This document shows, in pieces, positions 1 through 8,482 of a stretch of 64,000 nucleotides of DNA. Position numbers and translations under genes: made by a program. Origin of the DNA: an uncultured Pelagibacteraceae bacterium (lineage in GTDB: Bacteria > Pseudomonadota > Alphaproteobacteria > Pelagibacterales > Pelagibacteraceae); assembly GCA_902517865.1 (NCBI GenBank), contig CABYDT010000003.1, positions 1 to 64,000 on the forward strand, given 5' to 3'. Below the pieces are notes generated by a model, which had not been told where the DNA came from, ran no database searches, and saw only the letters and a list, made by a program, of their open reading frames with translations. Position 1 is the stretch's first letter. Each line of letters opens with the position of its first letter.

Positions 1-318
1 AGCTTTTAATCTCTCTTGCGCTTTCTTTTTAGGTTTTGCTTTTAATGGATTATTTCTTTTTTCTGGCATAGGAATAATCTTTGCTTCACCTAAAAATCTT
101 GCAATTCTAAATGATGGTTTTGCTCCTTTATCTAACCAATATTTAATTCTCTCTACATCGAAACTTAATCTTTCTTTTTTATCTTTTGGAAGTAAAGGAT
201 TAAAATATCCTACCTTCTCGATGAATTTTCCATCGCGTGGTCGCCTAGAGTCAGCTATAACAATTTTGTAAAAAGGTCTTCGCTTAGCGCCGCCTCTTGA
301 CATTCTTATTTTTAACAT
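1..318 (-). CDS. rpsP: 30S ribosomal protein S16 (3' end cut by window)
   Basis: Small-subunit ribosomal protein S16. The reverse strand from ATG at 318 reads [17 protein letters not shown], then [20 protein letters not shown], the standard S16 opening. All 106 visible codons are open and the C-terminal, lysine-rich tail runs off the left edge of the window. It lies 12 bp downstream of ffh on the same strand, as in the usual alphaproteobacterial order ffh-rpsP(-rimM-trmD), so it is probably co-transcribed with ffh. The identification is secure; only the C-terminus is unseen. Confidence 0.96.
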   Translation of the reverse strand, partial: MLKIRMSRGGAKRRPFYKIVIADSRRPRDGKFIEKVGYFNPLLPKDKKERLSFDVERIKYWLDKGAKPSFRIARFLGEAKIIPMPEKRNNPLKAKPKKKAQERLKA

Positions 319-330
319 TTTTTTTCCTTT

Positions 331-1692
331 CTATTTTAAGTTATTTAATAATTCAGGTGGTATGCCTTGTAAATTACTGAGTTCCGTATTGCCGCCTTTA
401 GACATCTTCTTCATCATATTGCTCATCATCTTATGTTGTTTAAGTAATTTATTTACTAAAGAAATATCTGTACCTGATCCTGAAGCAATTCTTTTTTTTC
501 TTGAGCCATTAATTAGCTTCGGATCATCTCTTTCATCTCCTGTCATAGATAATATTATAGACTCCTGTGATTTTAAAATTTCATTATCTATTCCAGACTC
601 GTCAATTTGTTTTTTCATTTTAGATACTCCTGGTAACATACTTAATACGCCTGTCATGCCTCCAGCTTTTTTCATTTGTTGTATTTGCTGAAGATAAGCA
701 TTTAATGTAAATGTACCTTTTTTTAAATCATCCTCTAAATCTTTTATCTTCTTCTGCTCTAAATCCTCAGAAACTTTTTCAACTAGTGAAACTACATCGC
801 CCATACCCAAAATTCTATTTGCTATTCTATCGGGATGAAAAACTTCTAACTGATCTATTTTTTCGCCAGTAGCTAAAAATTTAATTGGACAGCCAGTTAC
901 AGACTTCATGCTCAAAGCAGCTCCTCCTTTACCATCTGCATCCAGTCTAGTTAACGTAATAGAAGTTAAATTAATTAATTTGTTAAACTCTGAAGCAATA
1001 TTAACGGCATCCTGACCAGTTAGAGAGTCTGCAACAAGCATTATTTCCTGAGGATTGATTTCGTTATATAACATCTTTAATTCCATCATCATCTGTTGAT
1101 CTATTTGAGTTCTGCCTGCAGTATCAAAAATAATTACCTCTTCGCCAGATATCGATGTTGCATTTTTTGCTCTCTTTGCAATTTCTATAGGTAGCTGCCC
1201 CTCTACAATTGGTAATGATTTCATTTTGTTGTTTGTCGCAAGAACCTCTAACTGCTTCTGCGCTGCTGGTCTATAAATATCTAAACTAACTAATAAAACT
1301 TTTTTAGAAAGTTTTTTTTCAATAAAATGACCTAACTTAGCGCTTGTTGTAGTTTTACCTGAACCTTGTAGTCCTACGACTAATATTTTTACTGGTGGGA
1401 CATGATTTAAATTTAAATCTTTTGCTTTATCTCCAAGAGTTTTAGTTAATTCATCATAAACAATTTTAACAATCATTTGACCGGGAGTAACTGATTTAAG
1501 AACTTCTTTACCTATAATTTTAGGTTTTACATTTTCAATAAACTTTTTAGTTACAGACAAAGCTACATCAGACTCGAGAAGAGCTTGTCTAATTTTTCTT
1601 AATCCTTCATCAGCTTGCTTCTCGTCTAAACGAGTAATTTTATTAAAGTAAGCAAAAGCTGACTCTATTTTATTTGTTAAATTATCAAACAT
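331..1692 (-). CDS. ffh: Signal recognition particle protein Ffh (SRP54)
   Basis: GTPase subunit of the signal recognition particle. It binds 4.5S RNA and signal peptides of nascent membrane proteins and hands ribosomes to FtsY. The 453-aa protein shows the N domain (about 1-95), the G domain with P-loop GLQGSGKTT (107-115), DTAGR and TRLDADGKGG, and a methionine-rich M domain at the C-terminus (MMSNMMKKMSKGG). I chose ATG at 1692 (MFDNLTNKIE). The frame can be extended to a TTG at 1710, but that codon lies inside the closing helix of the folded leader. The receptor gene ftsY is just across the divergent gap. No 4.5S RNA gene was recognised in this window. Confidence 0.96.
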   Translation of the reverse strand: MFDNLTNKIESAFAYFNKITRLDEKQADEGLRKIRQALLESDVALSVTKKFIENVKPKIIGKEVLKSVTPGQMIVKIVYDELTKTLGDKAKDLNLNHVPPVKILVVGLQGSGKTTTSAKLGHFIEKKLSKKVLLVSLDIYRPAAQKQLEVLATNNKMKSLPIVEGQLPIEIAKRAKNATSISGEEVIIFDTAGRTQIDQQMMMELKMLYNEINPQEIMLVADSLTGQDAVNIASEFNKLINLTSITLTRLDADGKGGAALSMKSVTGCPIKFLATGEKIDQLEVFHPDRIANRILGMGDVVSLVEKVSEDLEQKKIKDLEDDLKKGTFTLNAYLQQIQQMKKAGGMTGVLSMLPGVSKMKKQIDESGIDNEILKSQESIILSMTGDERDDPKLINGSRKKRIASGSGTDISLVNKLLKQHKMMSNMMKKMSKGGNTELSNLQGIPPELLNNLK

Positions 1693-1801
1693 AATTAAAT
1701 ACCCCAGCAACTATCGCACTAGTGGGCGAATCCTCGCTGACTAGTGTTGATCTCCTCTTTAAAAGGACACCAGAAAAATTGATATTTCCTGGAAGTTGCT
1801 A
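1693..1801 (-). ncRNA. Structured 5' leader RNA of ffh
   Basis: Read as RNA from the minus strand, the segment folds as a closed multi-helix junction. A closing stem pairs AGCAAC (1800-1795) with GTTGCT (1711-1706). Inside it sit three hairpins: CCAGGAAA with UUUUCUGG (1792-1785/1777-1770), UCCUUU with AGAGGA (1767-1762/1758-1753), and CACTAG with CTAGTG (1746-1741/1722-1717) capped by GCGA with UCGC (1737-1734/1729-1726). Two stems contain G-U pairs that would be A-C mismatches on the other strand, so the minus strand is the likely RNA. The closing stem ends 13 bases before the ffh ATG. I recall that an RNA motif upstream of ffh has been proposed in Pelagibacter, but I cannot verify that this is the same one. 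Function is unknown; autoregulation of SRP or a small cis RNA are options. Confidence 0.7.
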
Positions 1802-1856
1802 GAAATTATATAGATATATTTATAAAGTCAAGAAAAGGAGATAATACTTATAAATC

Positions 1857-2660
1857 ATGAATTTTAATGCATTCAAAATGGATGGTTTGGGTAATGATTT
1901 TTTGATTATCGATAATAGAAAACAAAAAGTATATTTAAATGAAAAACAGATACAAAAGCTGTCTAATAGAGAAAACGGAATTGGTTTCGATCAATTAATT
2001 TATATTGAAAAAGAGGGTACCGACTTAAGAATAAAATACTTTAACTCAAATGGAAAATTTGCAGACGCATGCGGTAACGGTAACAGATGTGTTGCTAAAA
2101 TTCTAATGGATGAAATAAAAAGCGATAATGTCAGTTTTTACGTGGGAGACAAACTACATGATGCAAAACTTATTAGTGAAAAAATTATATCAATCAACAT
2201 GGGAAATGTAACATATGATCTAAGTAAAATTCCAGTTTCTAATGGAGTAAATAAAAATCCTATAAAAATAAAAGTAGACGAATTTATTGATGAGGGATAC
2301 CTTGTTAATATAGGTAACCCTCATATTATTTTTTTAACAGATATATCAGATCAAGATTTAAAGAAAATTGGTCCTAAAATAGAGAAGCACGATTTCTTTC
2401 CTAAAGGTATAAATGTTACGTTTGTAAACTTGAGTAAAAATAATATAAGAATTAAAACATGGGAAAGAGGTGCTGGAAACACTTTGTGCTGTGGTACCGC
2501 GGCATGTGCTACTGGGCACCTATTAATACAAAAAAAATTATCTAATAATCCAGTGAAAATAAATTTTCCTCTAGGCTTTATTGAAATTAAAAAAAACCTT
2601 GAGGAAATTGTGATGACTGGACCAGTTTCAGATATAGAAAAAATAACTGTAAAAATATGA
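1857..2660 (+). CDS. dapF: Diaminopimelate epimerase
   Basis: Converts LL- to meso-diaminopimelate, the last step before DAP enters lysine synthesis and peptidoglycan; cytosolic. The 267-aa length is normal. Both catalytic cysteines of this cofactor-free racemase are in place: Cys72 in ACGNGNRC and Cys212 in CCGTAACA, with the ERGAG substrate loop before the second. An AGGAG-like sequence lies about 15 bases upstream. The stop overlaps the ftsY start by 4 bp (ATGA), so dapF, ftsY and csaA form one plus-strand unit divergent from ffh. Confidence 0.96.
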   Translation: MNFNAFKMDGLGNDFLIIDNRKQKVYLNEKQIQKLSNRENGIGFDQLIYIEKEGTDLRIKYFNSNGKFADACGNGNRCVAKILMDEIKSDNVSFYVGDKLHDAKLISEKIISINMGNVTYDLSKIPVSNGVNKNPIKIKVDEFIDEGYLVNIGNPHIIFLTDISDQDLKKIGPKIEKHDFFPKGINVTFVNLSKNNIRIKTWERGAGNTLCCGTAACATGHLLIQKKLSNNPVKINFPLGFIEIKKNLEEIVMTGPVSDIEKITVKI

Positions 2661-3565
2661 GTTTATTACAAAAATTTACAAATGGTTTAAAAAAAACTTC
2701 AGATAATTTTAAAGGTAATATTAATAACATTTTTAATAAAAGCAAGGCACCAGAAGAAATACTATTGGATTTAGAGGATTTTATGATTTCTTCAGATATT
2801 GGTTTAATTTCTACGGAAAAAATATTGAATAAAATTAAAGAAGAAAAATTTGATAAACAATTATTTAACAAAGAATCTTTTTTAAAAATTCTTAGAGATG
2901 AAATGATAAGTATTCTAAAACCGTGCGAAAGTAACAACTTAGATAAAAACACTAAACTTCAAAGTATAATAGTTTGCGGAGTAAATGGGACCGGTAAGAC
3001 CACAACGGTTGGTAAGTTATCAAAAATTTTAAAAAATATGAATAAAAAAATAATAGTAGGAGCTTGCGATACTTTTCGTGCTGCCGCAATTGATCAATTA
3101 GAAAAAGTTTGTAATAAAAATAATGTTGAAGTTTTTAAATCAAATGAAGGCGCTGATCCTGCTTCTGTCGCATACAAAACAATGGAATATGCTTTAAGTA
3201 ATAAATTTAATACTTGCATTATTGATACTGCTGGAAGATTACATAATAAAAAAAATTTGATGGATGAGTTTTCAAAAATTATTAGAGTTATAAAAAAAGT
3301 TGATGAAAATGCTCCTCATGAAATCATTATTGTGCTTGACGCAACTACAGGACAAAATGCAATGAACCAGGTAACAGAGTTTAATAAAATATGTAACTTG
3401 TCAGGTATTATTATGACTAAGCTTGATGGTACAGCTAAAGGAGGTGTACTTATTTCAATAAGTCAAAAGTTTAAACTACCAATTTATGCTATAGGAGTCG
3501 GGGAACAACCCGAAGATTTACATTTTTTTGATGCTGAAAAATTCGTTGAAGCGCTACTTAGATAA
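2657..3565 (+). CDS. ftsY: Signal recognition particle receptor FtsY
   Basis: Membrane-associated GTPase that receives SRP-ribosome complexes. The 302-aa protein has the NG core only: an N domain (about 1-95), P-loop GVNGTGKTTT (108-117), a DTAGR motif, and the closing signature TKLDGTAKGG followed by GVGEQPEDL. The long acidic A domain of enteric FtsY is absent, as in many alphaproteobacteria. It overlaps dapF by 4 bp and ends one base before csaA. Distinguished from Ffh by the lack of an M domain and the FtsY-type C-terminus. Confidence 0.95.
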   Translation: MSLLQKFTNGLKKTSDNFKGNINNIFNKSKAPEEILLDLEDFMISSDIGLISTEKILNKIKEEKFDKQLFNKESFLKILRDEMISILKPCESNNLDKNTKLQSIIVCGVNGTGKTTTVGKLSKILKNMNKKIIVGACDTFRAAAIDQLEKVCNKNNVEVFKSNEGADPASVAYKTMEYALSNKFNTCIIDTAGRLHNKKNLMDEFSKIIRVIKKVDENAPHEIIIVLDATTGQNAMNQVTEFNKICNLSGIIMTKLDGTAKGGVLISISQKFKLPIYAIGVGEQPEDLHFFDAEKFVEALLR

Positions 3566-3566
3566 T

Positions 3567-3908
3567 ATGAAAAAACAAATTAAATATTTGGATTATGATA
3601 AAGTTGAAATTTGTGTGGGTACAATCATCGATGCTTATCCAAATCCAAAAGCTAAAAAGCCTGCATATGTTTTAAAAATTGATTTTGGAGAAAAAAAGGG
3701 AAATAAAATTTCATCAGCACAGATTACCGACTATTATAAAGTAAGTGATCTTATTGATAAACAAATTATGGCGGTTTGTAACTTTGGTAATAAAAATATA
3801 GCAGGAATTGTTTCGGAGGTTCTTGTTTTAGGAGCAATTGAAGAAGATGGTAAAGTTGTACTATTTCACCCATCCCAAAAAGTTAAAAACGGATTAAAGA
3901 TTGCTTAA
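3567..3908 (+). CDS. csaA: CsaA-type chaperone / tRNA-binding domain protein
   Basis: A 113-aa single-domain OB-fold protein of the tRNA-binding (EMAP-II/CsaA) family. CsaA is described as an export-related chaperone; what it binds here is not shown by the sequence. Features are VEICVGTIIDAYPNPKAKK, KISSAQITDYY and the C-terminal LGAIEEDGKVVLFHPSQKV. I chose ATG at 3567, one base after the ftsY stop; the longer frame would run into ftsY. Its place after ftsY agrees with a link to protein export. It overlaps the convergent hydrolase gene by 15 bp at the 3' ends. Confidence 0.85.
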   Translation: MKKQIKYLDYDKVEICVGTIIDAYPNPKAKKPAYVLKIDFGEKKGNKISSAQITDYYKVSDLIDKQIMAVCNFGNKNIAGIVSEVLVLGAIEEDGKVVLFHPSQKVKNGLKIA

Positions 3909-4703
3909 ACTAGATAAAAAATTTTTTAAAGTTTTAATTAATTCCTCATTATATTCCATCATATGATTATCTTCCTCTGGAAAGTAAGATGCCTTAGGAT
4001 CATTAGCCTCATCAAATAATTTTTTTCCCATATAAAATGGAACAATGTTATCAGCTTGGCCGTGCATAATTAGTATTGGAGATTTTACTTTTTTAATCTT
4101 ATTTAAGCTTAAATATTTATCGTGCTGTAAAATACCTATAGGCAAATATGGATAAAGTTTCTTCCCCATATCCTGCATAGACGTAAACGGTGACTCTAAT
4201 ATTACTCCTGCAAATTTACTTTTACTTGCTACTTCAACTGCAATTCCAGTTCCTAACGATTCTCCATATAGCACCATTTGATTTTTTTTGACGCCTTTAC
4301 CCTCAAGCCACTTAATCGTTGAATTTGCATCAATATATAAATTTTTCTCTGAAGGTTGCCCGTCATTACCACTAAATCCGCGCCATGAAACTATTAGGAA
4401 ATTAACATTCAAATTTTTAAAATGATTAAGTTTATAAATTCTATTTTCTAGGTCACCGGCATTACCATGGAAAAAAACTATTGTTTGTTTTTTGTTTCGA
4501 TTAAAACTATACCAAGCCTTTAAATTTATATTATCTGATGTTGTTATAGAAACTGTTTCATATTCAAAATTAATTTCTGTATCATTATAATTATTAACAC
4601 TGGGGTAATACATAAATGATCTTTGATAAAAAAACATAAAAGCTAAGAAAACCAGGTATACTCCCAAAATTATTGTCAAACTGTAAATTAGATATTTTAT
4701 CAT
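3894..4703 (-). CDS. Alpha/beta hydrolase, membrane-anchored (YfhR/ABHD17-like)
   Basis: A 269-aa serine hydrolase with one N-terminal membrane segment (about 5-25) and the catalytic domain outside or facing the membrane. The oxyanion motif FFHGNAGD (about 78-85), nucleophile elbow GESLGTG with Ser149, an Asp in GQADNIVP and His in EDNHMM give a complete triad. Substrate is unknown; family members act on acyl esters or thioesters. It overlaps the upstream DMT gene by 4 bp, so the two are probably one transcript. Confidence 0.83.
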   Translation of the reverse strand: MIKYLIYSLTIILGVYLVFLAFMFFYQRSFMYYPSVNNYNDTEINFEYETVSITTSDNINLKAWYSFNRNKKQTIVFFHGNAGDLENRIYKLNHFKNLNVNFLIVSWRGFSGNDGQPSEKNLYIDANSTIKWLEGKGVKKNQMVLYGESLGTGIAVEVASKSKFAGVILESPFTSMQDMGKKLYPYLPIGILQHDKYLSLNKIKKVKSPILIMHGQADNIVPFYMGKKLFDEANDPKASYFPEEDNHMMEYNEELIKTLKNFLSSLSNL

Positions 4704-5590
4704 CTTTTTTTATTTGCCAAGTATATTCCAAAAAGTATTAGTAAAGCTCCATAAAGATGAAAGCTTGATAAAATTTCATTAAATAAAATAAACCCGTAGA
4801 TTGCTCCATATATTGGCATCAAATAAACCGTCAACCCTGCAATTGAAGCTCCCAGAACCTGCTGTAACTTTGTATACATCAAAAATGCTAAAACTCCGGG
4901 AAAAATTGCTGCAATAGTTATAAAATAAAAGTATGTTGAATTAAAAGTCGTGGGTATAAAAAGAAAGTGTTCGACACCATAAAATGGCAACAATATAATT
5001 GATCCAAAAAAACTCATTAAAGTAAACCTCTCCAAAATATCGAATTTACTTTTCCAATTAATTAAAAAAACTGAAAATAATGCCCAACTTATTGCAGCAA
5101 ACAATATCCACAAGTCTCCAAAACTAAAGATTAAATTAATTAAATTATCTAATTTACCTTTAAAAACAATATAAGTGACACCGAATAAACTCATACAAAT
5201 TCCAAAATATTGAACTATTCTTAATCTTTCTCCATAAATATATGAAGAGAGCGCAACTATGAAGATTGGTGAAAGCGCATATATAATTGACATATTTGTA
5301 ACTGTAGTCGTCAAGCCAGAGATATATGGGAAAGCGCCACAAATAGCATAACCTGTAAATCCTAAAAAAAGTAATTTAAAAAACTCTTTCTTAATAAATT
5401 TTTTTTTTTTAATTAAAGTAGAATAAACAAAAGGAAGAAAAACTAAAAAAACTAAAAACCATCTAGAGGAAGCTAGCGCTATAGGCGGTATATTATCAAG
5501 TGCGCCTCTAGCAATTGCAATGTTACTAGTCATGAATATAGGTTGAATAAATAAAAGAAAGAAAGAAAATGAATTATTCTTTTTGATCAA
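4700..5590 (-). CDS. DMT-superfamily transporter (EamA family)
   Basis: A 296-aa inner-membrane protein with about ten hydrophobic helices made of two EamA repeats. The sequence ARGALDNIPPIALASSRWFL in repeat one and AGLTVYLMPIYGAIYGFILF in repeat two are typical of drug/metabolite exporters. Substrate cannot be read from sequence. The start (MIKKNNSFSFFLL) follows the small membrane gene by a few bases. Together with the hydrolase and the upstream small gene it forms a minus-strand run continuing from the amidase. Confidence 0.85.
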   Translation of the reverse strand: MIKKNNSFSFFLLFIQPIFMTSNIAIARGALDNIPPIALASSRWFLVFLVFLPFVYSTLIKKKKFIKKEFFKLLFLGFTGYAICGAFPYISGLTTTVTNMSIIYALSPIFIVALSSYIYGERLRIVQYFGICMSLFGVTYIVFKGKLDNLINLIFSFGDLWILFAAISWALFSVFLINWKSKFDILERFTLMSFFGSIILLPFYGVEHFLFIPTTFNSTYFYFITIAAIFPGVLAFLMYTKLQQVLGASIAGLTVYLMPIYGAIYGFILFNEILSSFHLYGALLILFGIYLANKKR

Positions 5591-5592
5591 GA

Positions 5593-5772
5593 TTAATTTT
5601 TTTTGTCAAAAAATGCCTCGTAAATCATCATGAAGATCGCGATACCCATTAATATGTAAACCGGCATCACGTCAAGAAATCCAATCATCATTGATCTTGT
5701 TAATGTAGTCGCTAAGCCGACTAAAAAGGCAATTGCAATTAATAGACCTATTATCTTAGTTAATTTATTCAT
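5593..5772 (-). CDS. Small two-helix membrane protein (59 aa)
   Basis: An open frame that begins with ATG at 5772 and reads MNKLTKIIGLLIAIAFLVGL, with a second hydrophobic stretch near residues 36-52 (MPVYILMGIAIFMMIYEAFF) and a KKN end. Its ATG overlaps the amidase stop codon by one base (TAATG), a common coupling arrangement, and only a few bases separate it from the DMT gene. No family recognised. The coupling, the gap-filling position and two clean membrane segments argue that it is a real gene. Confidence 0.6.
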   Translation of the reverse strand: MNKLTKIIGLLIAIAFLVGLATTLTRSMMIGFLDVMPVYILMGIAIFMMIYEAFFDKKN

Positions 5773-7100
5773 TATTTTTTTAAGTTCTTTTCCATCCAGT
5801 TTGCTACACCTAAAAATCTTAAATCGTCAAATTTGTCGCCAATTAATTGAATACCTAATGGTAAATTATTTTCTCCTTTAAGTAAAGGTAACGAGATAGC
5901 CGGAAGACCCATATATGTCCAAATAGTACAAAACTCTGGACTTCCTGTTGATTTAAGTCCTTTCGGTGCTACACCTGATGTTGATGGGGTTAATACGCCG
6001 TGATAATCCTCAAAAACTTCTTTGTAGGACTCATAACTTCTAGTCATAAAATCAATTGCCTCGGCATAGTCTTTTGCAGAATATTTTAATCCTCTAGAAA
6101 TAGCGCTTATAATTTCTTTAGATAATTTTTTTTTATATTTTTTATAGTAAATTTCATAACTATTAGCCATGTCTGTTTCATGAATAATTTTATGATACCT
6201 GGGTATGTCATCAAAGTAAGATGGGGTTTCGAAAATTTCGATATTTTTTTTGTTTTTTTCTACATAATCTAAAAATGTTTTTTGAGAATTTTTTTCTATG
6301 TTTTTCCAATTTTTTGTCTTGTAAAATATAAATTTTGGATCAAAAATTGGTCCTTTTTTTACCTCCTCTTCTAGACTTTCAGCCGAATAATAAATTGTAG
6401 ATGGATCATATAAATCTTTTTTGATTAATGCTTTTGCTAGCAAAGCTACATCCTCAACTTTTTTTCCAAACAATCCTATATGATCAAGTTTATCAGATTG
6501 TTTTAGGACCCCACTTCTCGAAATCAATCCATAGGAAGGCTTATATCCTACAACTCCACAATAACTTGCTGGCCTAATAACTGATCCATTTGTTTGAGAT
6601 CCTATTGCCAAGGGGGTCATATATGATGCAACAGCTGCTGCTGATCCGCTAGACGATCCTCCTGGAGTTCTTGAATAATCGTTTGGATTAGTTGTCTTGC
6701 TTGGATGAAAATAAGCAAGCTCTGTAGTTGTTGTTTTTCCCATTGTAATAGCTCCGGCTATCTTTAGAAGATTGACAACCTCGGCATCTTGAGATCCTGT
6801 CATTTTTTTTCTAATTACCGTTCCACATTCAGTAGGCATGTCTAAGGTACCAAAAATATCTTTTACTCCAATTGGTAAACCATGCAATTGACCAAGAGGC
6901 TTTCCAGCTTTTCTATTTTCGTCTGCTTCTGTGGCTTTTTCTAATAATAGTTTTTTATCAAAATAAGCCCAAGCTTTTACATCTTTTTCAAATTTATCGT
7001 ACCTGTCTATGTATGCTGAACATAGTTCTACTGATGAAATATCACCAGATTTTAACTTAGATACTAACTCACTTATTGATAAGGTTAATATATTTGACAT
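5772..7100 (-). CDS. Amidase signature family hydrolase
   Basis: A 442-aa amidase. The Ser-cisSer-Lys triad is visible: Lys80 in GVKDIFG, the Gly/Ser-rich signature GGSSSGSAAA (147-156) with the cis-Ser, and Ser173 in SQTNGSVIRPAS. Members hydrolyse a wide range of amides. The missing GatB/C partners and the poor match to GatA context argue against the tRNA amidotransferase subunit. It sits 11 bp after dctM on the same strand, so it may act on an amide or acid brought in by the TRAP system, but that is inference. Confidence 0.87.
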   Translation of the reverse strand: MSNILTLSISELVSKLKSGDISSVELCSAYIDRYDKFEKDVKAWAYFDKKLLLEKATEADENRKAGKPLGQLHGLPIGVKDIFGTLDMPTECGTVIRKKMTGSQDAEVVNLLKIAGAITMGKTTTTELAYFHPSKTTNPNDYSRTPGGSSSGSAAAVASYMTPLAIGSQTNGSVIRPASYCGVVGYKPSYGLISRSGVLKQSDKLDHIGLFGKKVEDVALLAKALIKKDLYDPSTIYYSAESLEEEVKKGPIFDPKFIFYKTKNWKNIEKNSQKTFLDYVEKNKKNIEIFETPSYFDDIPRYHKIIHETDMANSYEIYYKKYKKKLSKEIISAISRGLKYSAKDYAEAIDFMTRSYESYKEVFEDYHGVLTPSTSGVAPKGLKSTGSPEFCTIWTYMGLPAISLPLLKGENNLPLGIQLIGDKFDDLRFLGVANWMEKNLKK

Positions 7101-7111
7101 TAAAGATTAAT

Positions 7112-8470
7112 CTAGCTAGCAAATAAAGTATTAGGTAACCAAAGAGCAATTCCAGGAAATAAATACATTAAAACCATAGCCAAAATAACAATAGCAAGAA
7201 ATGGCATTATTCCCGCAAAAATTTGAAGTAATTCAACATTTTTTGGTTGAACACCCTTTAAGTAATAGGCAGACATTGCCATTGGCGGTGTCAAAAATGA
7301 GGTCTGTAAATTTAAAGCAATCAGCATCGCAAAAAAATAAGGGTCAACTCCGAAAACCTCTAATAAAGGTAAAAAAATTGGAACAAAAATTATTAAAATC
7401 TCGGTCCATTCTAAAGGCCATCCTAAAAGAAATATTATTATTTGAGTAATTACCAAAAATTGCCAAGGAGCAATATCAATTGATTTGAAAAAATGTTCAA
7501 AAACTTCGTGCCCACCCAAATAAGAAAAGACAGATGAAAAGGTCCATGATCCAATAAATAACCACATAATCATAGCAGTAGTTTTTGCTGTTAAAAATAC
7601 TGACTCTTTAAAGTTTTTCCATTTTAAAGTTTTATAGAAATAAGAAAGAACTAAAGCACCAAAAGCACCAGCTGCTGCTGCCTCGGCAGGTGTTGCAATA
7701 CCTGCAAGTATCGTACCTAAAACTAACATTATTAAAGCAAATAAAGGTACAAAAGAAACTAATACCTCTCTATAAATTACTGATTTTGGAGGAACATCCT
7801 CCTCTTTAGGTTTAGGAGCTATTGAAGGATTTAGATAAGCTCTTGTCACAGCGTAGCCTATATAAAGTCCAGCAAGTAATAAACCAGGAAAAATTGCTGC
7901 AGCAAATAATCTTAAAGGAGATAATTGAGCAATAACTGAGTAAACAATTAACATTATGCTTGGTGGAATTAAAATTCCTAGGCAGCCACCAGAACAAATA
8001 ATACCAGATGCAAATTTTTTGTCATAGCCAGCTTTTACCATAGCTGGCCAAGCAAGTAGTCCCATAAGAGTTACAACTGCACCAATAATACCGGTAGCAG
8101 TTGAAAAAAGCGTACACGTTATTAAAGCTGCAACAGCCATTGATGCAGGTAAATTATGTGCGGCTAATCTGATTGCAAAAAATAACTTTGCTACTATACC
8201 TGCTCTTTCAACGAGATAACCCATGAATAAAAAAAGAGGTACGGCTGTCAAAACACTATTATCCATGACAGTATAGGTGTTTTGTACAAATAAAGAGAAG
8301 ATTCTATTATCAAAAATATGATCCATCACAGAAGGATCATAATAAGCATAATATCCAAATACAATTCCCATAGCCATTAATGTAAATGCAATTGGAAAAC
8401 CCAAAAGTACAATAAACAGAAATATGCTCATCATTAAAATAGCAACTTCTGGGTTTGTTAATTCAAACAT
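7112..8470 (-). CDS. dctM: TRAP transporter large permease subunit DctM
   Basis: Large membrane subunit of a tripartite ATP-independent periplasmic transporter, which drives solute uptake by the sodium gradient. The 452-aa protein has about 12 hydrophobic helices. DctM-typical features include FSTATGIIGAVVTLMGLLAW, GCLGILIPPSIMLIVYSV and the C-terminal SFLTPPMAMSAYYLKGV. It lies 12 bp after dctQ and before the amidase. Three separate TRAP genes are present, so this is a complete DctPQM system. Confidence 0.95.
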   Translation of the reverse strand: MFELTNPEVAILMMSIFLFIVLLGFPIAFTLMAMGIVFGYYAYYDPSVMDHIFDNRIFSLFVQNTYTVMDNSVLTAVPLFLFMGYLVERAGIVAKLFFAIRLAAHNLPASMAVAALITCTLFSTATGIIGAVVTLMGLLAWPAMVKAGYDKKFASGIICSGGCLGILIPPSIMLIVYSVIAQLSPLRLFAAAIFPGLLLAGLYIGYAVTRAYLNPSIAPKPKEEDVPPKSVIYREVLVSFVPLFALIMLVLGTILAGIATPAEAAAAGAFGALVLSYFYKTLKWKNFKESVFLTAKTTAMIMWLFIGSWTFSSVFSYLGGHEVFEHFFKSIDIAPWQFLVITQIIIFLLGWPLEWTEILIIFVPIFLPLLEVFGVDPYFFAMLIALNLQTSFLTPPMAMSAYYLKGVQPKNVELLQIFAGIMPFLAIVILAMVLMYLFPGIALWLPNTLFAS

Positions 8471-8482
8471 AATTATACCTTC

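Noticed and set aside
1693-1710. Longer Ffh starting at TTG 1710
   Set aside because: The six extra residues are not family-like and the codon lies inside the closing helix of the leader; ATG 1692 gives the normal N-terminus.
1693-1801. 4.5S (SRP) RNA gene next to ffh
   Set aside because: The conserved SRP apical loop (GGUCAGG...GGAAGCAGCC type) is not seen on either strand; the region is better read as an ffh leader.
3528-3566. N-terminal extension of CsaA into ftsY
   Set aside because: The extra residues come from the ftsY C-terminal codons in another frame; CsaA proteins are about 110 aa, as given by ATG 3567.
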